This document shows, in pieces, positions 59,481-64,000 of a stretch of 64,000 nt of DNA (the stretch's first letter is position 1; every line of letters begins with the position of its first letter). Location of the stretch: NCBI GenBank assembly GCA_028554755.1, contig JAPTOF010000012.1, forward strand, positions 948,501-1,012,500, written 5' to 3'. The DNA comes from Cordia subcordata (lineage: Eukaryota; Streptophyta; Magnoliopsida; Boraginales; Cordiaceae). A program made the translations under genes and the position numbers. The notes beneath the pieces were generated by a model, which was not told where the DNA came from, made no database searches, and worked only from the letters and a program-made list of their open reading frames with translations.

Positions 59481-59937
59481 TTCAGCAACTAGTGCACAGC
59501 CCTGCAAATCTATCACATATCTATAGGATGAGAATTTGGGAAACCAAGTAATAAGCATAATTTCCAACAGAGGTTGTTTTTTTGTTCAACAATCTATACA
59601 AAGTTTTAATGCAAAACCAAATGTAATTTGCATATTATCATAGTGAGCAGAGATAAAATCCATTGATGGTGATAGCATCATCATGCAATGAAAAAAAAAA
59701 AAGAAGAATGAAGTTATCAAGAAGTCAAAACTAAAGAAATGAAACAAAATCCTGATCGTGGAAAGGAAAACAAACATCCGCAGATGGTTGACTTTATCTT
59801 ATACTAATACAACAGTGAAAAAAAATTACAAGTTTGGTAGAATAATAACCGAACTAAACTAAGTCGTATTTCACTTTGTTAGATTACCAGAAATATGAAA
59901 CTAAAATAACTTGTCCGAGCAAAACTGTGGCTCTTAC

Positions 59938-60190
59938 CAGCGGAAGCTCGATTCAATTTGGCTACAATGCGAAGGGGCTTGAAATCCCGAAGGTCTAAAG
60001 GAGCGTTAGGCCACGTTTTCACAATTTATTTTCATATTGGAATCGAACGAGCTTACCCTTTTGTTCGATTTCGGAAAGAGGCTTCACTCCCAGAACCTGT
60101 TGACAGATTTCTTGAATTCATCTTCATTTTATGTGCCAGATTATTTGACTTGGCCACCTGAAACTGTCAGCGTGCCATTGCAACACTGGA
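59938..60190 (-). other. Non-coding first exon and promoter of TPK copy D (inferred)
   Basis: Minus-strand donor CCGCTG|GTAAGA. Upstream, tggccacctgaaact resembles the first-exon region of the other copies. The 5' UTR intron is 59502-59937. Confidence 0.45.
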
Positions 60191-60632
60191 TATTGAACAT
60201 TACATGTCTACACGTATATTTAACATTTTATTCTTAATAGTTAATAGGCTTTGTTAATGACCTTTCTGCCTAAACCCTCTAACTTTTTTATTTTCTCAAA
60301 TAAGTCCTCAATCTTTTAGGAATTTCTAGCAGTCCTCCAATTTTAAATTAAGGGTCAATATGGAATCAAAGAAGAAAAATTCAAGGGTTATTTGGACATA
60401 TATAATATTTTGGAAGCTTAATTGAAGTAATGAACACTGCAATTTTCAAAATGTCGTTAGACCATTTTGATAATGACTCGTCAAATTCTTTATTGTTGAT
60501 TGATGTACACAGTAAATCATATCATTTTAAAGTATATATTTTACATTCCAGATGTCAAAAAGGGGTCAAAGAAGCCAACCAAGTTACTTTATTTTTCTTC
60601 CTTTCACACTCTCTTTTATTCTAGTTTACTTT
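60191..60632. other. Intergenic, no gene
   Basis: AT-rich with no feature recognised. Confidence 0.4.
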
Positions 60633-60859
60633 GGGCATGGTTGGATTGATTTTTTTTTAAAAAAAATTAATTTTTTTCAAAAAAAGTTACATTAAATTTG
60701 TAATAACTATTTGATTTGGCTTTCAAAAAAGCTGAAACCCTGAAAAAAAGCTCAAATACAACTTTTTTTAAAAGCCAGAATTTTTAACTTCTAAAAAAAA
60801 CTGTTTCTCAAAAGCTGTTAAAAAAAACGCTTTAGAAAAAAGCCAATCCAAACGAACCC
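60633..60859. mobile_element. Tourist-like MITE, ~226-bp family, copy 4
   Basis: GGGCATGGTTGGATTGAT to CCAATCCAAACGAACCC, flanked by TTT on both sides. Nearly collinear with 51260-51485. Confidence 0.8.
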
Positions 60860-60892
60860 TTTATTTGGTCAACACACTATCTCAATTGGCTT

Positions 60893-61167
60893 TTGTTTAA
60901 AAAGAGGATTCTAGTAGTTATCTCAAAAAAAATTGTCGCAGAATTTTTGAAGATAAGATTTCAATGTATTAGAAGAATCACCAATTTCTCTTGTGATTGG
61001 GTTGTTAAAAACTGGATTAAAAATTACTTATCCATGGACTGGGTTTCCAATATTCCCTCCCTTTTAGCTCGTATGTTGGAGATGGATTTTGATCTGTCTG
61101 GGATTGGTTAATCTCCTTTGTATTATGGTTACTTTGGAATGGATGTCTGTTTTTTGAAAAAAAAAAA
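60893..61167 (+). pseudogene. 5'-truncated LINE tail with poly(A)
   Basis: A 72-codon frame carries NFSCDWVVKNWIKN and SNIPSLLARMLEMD, which resembles the last part of plant LINE RNase H domains (ADWLA-type motif, then a proline-leucine tail). A short 3' UTR and a pure A-run follow (61150-61167). The short length fits abortive reverse transcription. The left target duplication was not identified. Confidence 0.5.
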
Positions 61168-61648
61168 AAAAAACTTTAATCAAATAATGTATATTTGTCA
61201 GCAACGAGCACAACTTCGACCGCAGACTAGAGTCCACTTTGACTTTGGGCTAAATTTGGCCCAAACCAAATAGGCCATTGTGTTGCTCATACATAAATAA
61301 GTACCTATAACTGAGTAGGTTCTTTGTTGGGCTAAGCTCAAAAATGCAACTACATTAGGCCTTCCGATTTTTAATCAACTAAAGAGCCCCGTTTTCTCTA
61401 TATCTTTTTTCATTTTCTGTCCAACGGCTCCTCTTATCAAATGCATAAATCATCAAATATTCATATTTTTGGAAGTTTCACATTGAAATTTTTATTACTA
61501 TTTGTTAATATTGATAATTAACAAAAAAGAAGCTTACCAATCCATATTGAAATAAAATATAAAATCTTTCTTGCATTATTATGAACTCTAATTATCATTG
61601 TTTAATAATGATATAAAGATTTTTAGTTGGTATGATATATTATTATAA
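61168..61648. other. Intergenic, no gene
   Basis: AT-rich spacer between the LINE tail and the inverted-repeat element. Confidence 0.4.
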
Positions 61649-61795
61649 AAGGTGAATTACTCAACTTCTCCTTCTGGTTTGACAAATGTACACAATAATA
61701 CTTTGTGGTTACAAAATTAGCTAAGTCACCCCCTGTAGATTTAATAAGGGTGCACATAGACCCCCTCCGTTAATTTTTTCGTCCAAAATGAGGTG

Positions 61796-63085
61796 TGTTA
61801 GCTAAATATTCATTATTGATTTTTATGATGAAAATATATATATGCGTTATTTAACTAAATAGCTTCTTGTGAAAATGAGATGTCATCAATATGAAGCTTG
61901 AAAAGATATGAAGATGTGCAAAAGGGTTATTTGAAGAAGAGAAAAGATGAGAAGGCATAAGGAGGAGAAGAGAAAACATAAGGGGTACCGGATTTATTTT
62001 TCTTCTTGCTCTTTTTGTGAAATGCCTATATATTGTGTGGACTTGGCTCAAAATATTTTTCTTTGTCATTGGAAAAATTTTCAAGTCTTACACTTTTGAA
62101 AATAACATATGCACAAATGTATTTGAATGCACACATTGAGATAAAATAAGTTTTTGGGGTGTTTTTATTCACAACATGCATTTACATAGTTATTCAAAAT
62201 AACTTGGAGTTGTGAAAATGCACTTGAATTTGTTTTTCTGCAAAATCTGGCTTTACTTTACATTCTAAAGTGGGACTTCAATGGCCGACCTACCGACCGG
62301 TGGTCGCCTACTAATCGAGAGATGAAGGAAAAAGCGGACCCCTAGCCGCTGACCGGCTAAGGCGTCCGCCTAGTCGAGAAGGAGAAGGGCAAGTCGACGA
62401 CCAAGCCGGCCGACCACTGAAGTGTAATAAACGACTAGCCGCTTATTACCGCTCCGCCAAAAATCTTCATCCTTCTTCACCTACCAAATCCCTAACCCCC
62501 AAATCTCTTTAAATACTCATTCAAATACACTTTCTAAACATCAATTGAAGTGTGCAAAAGTGTTTATCATCATTCAATCCATCTTTGAGCCATTCTTGCA
62601 ATATATTTGAGCTTTCAAGAGCTTGTTCTTTCTCTTCTTGAGGAAGATTTCAGATTCAATCTCTTTTTAATCTTGAGTATATACACACTTTGAGAGCTTT
62701 AATCATTGTGAGATATATCCATTTACGCTTGTAAAGTGTGAGGAAATCCTATAGAGAGAATCTCTTGGGTTCTTTGAAGTAAGACTTCAAAGAGGTTGTA
62801 AAGAACTTGGTTTGTACTTCACCAAGTTTTGAAGAAGCATTTTAGTGGAGAGCTTTGAAGTCTTAAGGGGAGATTCCTTGGGCGGTGGACGTAGGCTTGG
62901 CCGAACCACCTTAAAATTGTTTGTCTCTCTTCTCCTTGCATCCCTATTTTTATTGTTCTTACCTTGCTTATCTTGTGTTTGATATATTGCTTGTTAGAAG
63001 TTGTAAATTTTCTAAAAATAAAAAAAAAACGAAAATTAGTATTAATATCTTAATTCACCCCCCTCTTAAGATATTTGCACCCACA
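61796..63085 (+). mobile_element. Solo LTR, copia (SIRE/Maximus-like), 1290 bp
   Basis: Starts TGTTAGCTAAATATTC and ends TTGCACCCACA, flanked by perfect 5-bp AGGTG (61791-61795 and 63086-63090). The right third contains aaatcctatagagagaatct, gggcggtggacgtaggc and a terminal ttcacccccctctt, all typical of large plant copia LTRs. A GC-rich stretch with gaccgaccggtgg lies near 62295. No internal domain remains. Confidence 0.8.
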
Positions 63086-63228
63086 AGGTGTTTTGACATA
63101 CACGCGTGGCTTGTGCAATTTTGTTTTGTTTTTTCATAATAAATGCATTAAATAAGTTTTTCTATAGTTAATTTGTTTAAAAAATTAAAAAAAATAATTA
63201 AATAAAAAAAGAGAAAAAGAAAAAGAAA

Positions 63229-63575
63229 AACATCCACCACCCATACCACCCCACCCCCAGCCAGCCCCCCACCCCCCACAACCCCACCCCTACCCCTCAC
63301 CTCTACCACTCCCGCCAGCCCAACCCCCCCCCCCCATTTCTACCACTCCAGCCACCCCTACCCCTTCCAGCCCCTACCCCTGCTACCCCCACCCTTAGCT
63401 CCACCACACCCGCCACCTCCATCCCCACCAATGCCTACCCCTGTCGCCCCTACCCTTCCCGCCACTCCCACCCCCACCAGCCCCCACCCCCCACGCCCCA
63501 CGCCCCACCTCCACCACTCCCGTCACCCCCAACCCCACCCTTGTCGACCCTCCCCCCGTCACCACCACCCCCCAT
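63229..63575. repeat. C-rich low-complexity tract (~350 bp)
   Basis: Almost free of G on the plus strand, built of irregular ccacccc, ccagcc and taccccc units with a run of about 10 C near 63327. It lies inside the inverted-repeat element, right of the solo LTR. The His/Pro-rich reading frame here is an artefact. Confidence 0.85.
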
Positions 63576-64000
63576 CCCTCATGTTTTCTTTCTTTTTTTG
63601 TGTTTTTCCTAATTTAATTTTTTAAATAAAATAAAAGTAAAACAAGTATTTTATTTAATAAGTTAGGGGCAAAATGGACTTTTTACTTGAAATCTGTAAA
63701 AAAACCTAATGATGGTTAGCTTGAGGGGGACATGTGCACCTTTATCAAAAACACGAGAGAGTAATCTGCTAATTTCATAACCATAAGGTATGTGGTGCAC
63801 ATTTGTCAAATCACTGGAGAAGTTGAGCAATTCACCTTGTTATAAAAAAACAATGCCATATCTAAAATTGAATTTCTTGATTACCTTGTTATAAACAATC
63901 CAACAAGTTTGCTAATTTAATTATTAGAACAGTTATGTTCCTAAAAACATTGTCACGTAATCAATTTTGACACTCCCAAAAAACCAAAAAAAGAAAAAAA

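Larger units (their letters stand above)
61649..63843. mobile_element. Inverted-repeat element hosting a solo LTR
   Basis: Left end aaggtgaattactcaacttc and the reverse complement of the right end (caaggtgaattgctcaacttc) start arms of about 140 bp that also share ttgacaaatgt, gcaca and a gaccccct-like block. After subtracting the nested LTR, the host element is about 0.9 kb. No transposase. Superfamily not determined. Confidence 0.6.

Noticed and set aside
1..64000. tRNA, rRNA or snRNA genes
   Set aside because: I looked for tRNA box motifs and conserved rRNA blocks by eye and found none convincing. A covariance-model search would be decisive.

Overview
This is nuclear DNA from a plant, most likely a eudicot. 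It is AT-rich, the genes have GT-AG introns, and the proteins belong to plant families (fasciclin-like arabinogalactan protein, NF-YB, DEK-domain chromatin protein, TPK potassium channels). The intergenic space is full of plant transposable elements. No species is claimed.

Layout. 1-6.2 kb: no host gene; a non-autonomous LTR retrotransposon (1672-4799) with a 44-bp-type minisatellite, then a foldback element. 6.2-7.5 kb: an intact intronless FLA gene (minus). 7.6-16.5 kb: gene-poor, with a decayed LINE RNase H relic (10955-11776), a block of four MITE-type elements (12153-13777) and another foldback (15503-15900). 16.6-24.0 kb: promoter-like DNA, then a decayed Ty1/copia element (17552-23127), then an intact NF-YB reading frame starting 215 bp after the 3' LTR. 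24.8-33.1 kb: an 11-coding-exon DEK-domain gene (minus) with a long 5' UTR intron full of ~115-bp repeats. 33.1-36.2 kb: AT-rich, with a small Helitron-like element. 36.2-38.1 kb: a three-exon gene for a small basic protein of unknown function (plus). 38.1-43.3 kb: very AT-rich, with a tandem Helitron-like duplication and a hAT-type MITE with perfect 8-bp target duplications. 43.4-43.7 kb: a two-helix small membrane protein gene (plus). 44.7-60.2 kb: four tandem TPK (two-pore K+ channel) genes, all minus, with shared exon structure and a conserved non-coding first exon. 60.6-64 kb: a Tourist-like MITE, a LINE tail, and a copia-type solo LTR nested in a larger inverted-repeat element.

How it fits together. 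The most coherent unit is the TPK array. Copy C (55396-56614) has all expected parts: 14-3-3 site, two GYGD pores and two EF-hands. Each other copy has lost a different regulatory part: A the 14-3-3 site, B the second EF-hand by frameshift, D the whole second coding exon. All four keep both pore filters. Paralogous flanks in this array also serve as empty-site controls that date and delimit a solo gypsy-type LTR and a MITE. The second notable region is the copia element, which appears to separate NF-YB from its own promoter. Its right border carries an inverted copy of exactly the 54 bp missing from its left LTR.

Exon boundaries were worked out by hand from splice signals, reading-frame continuity and family knowledge. 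Identity statements are by eye.
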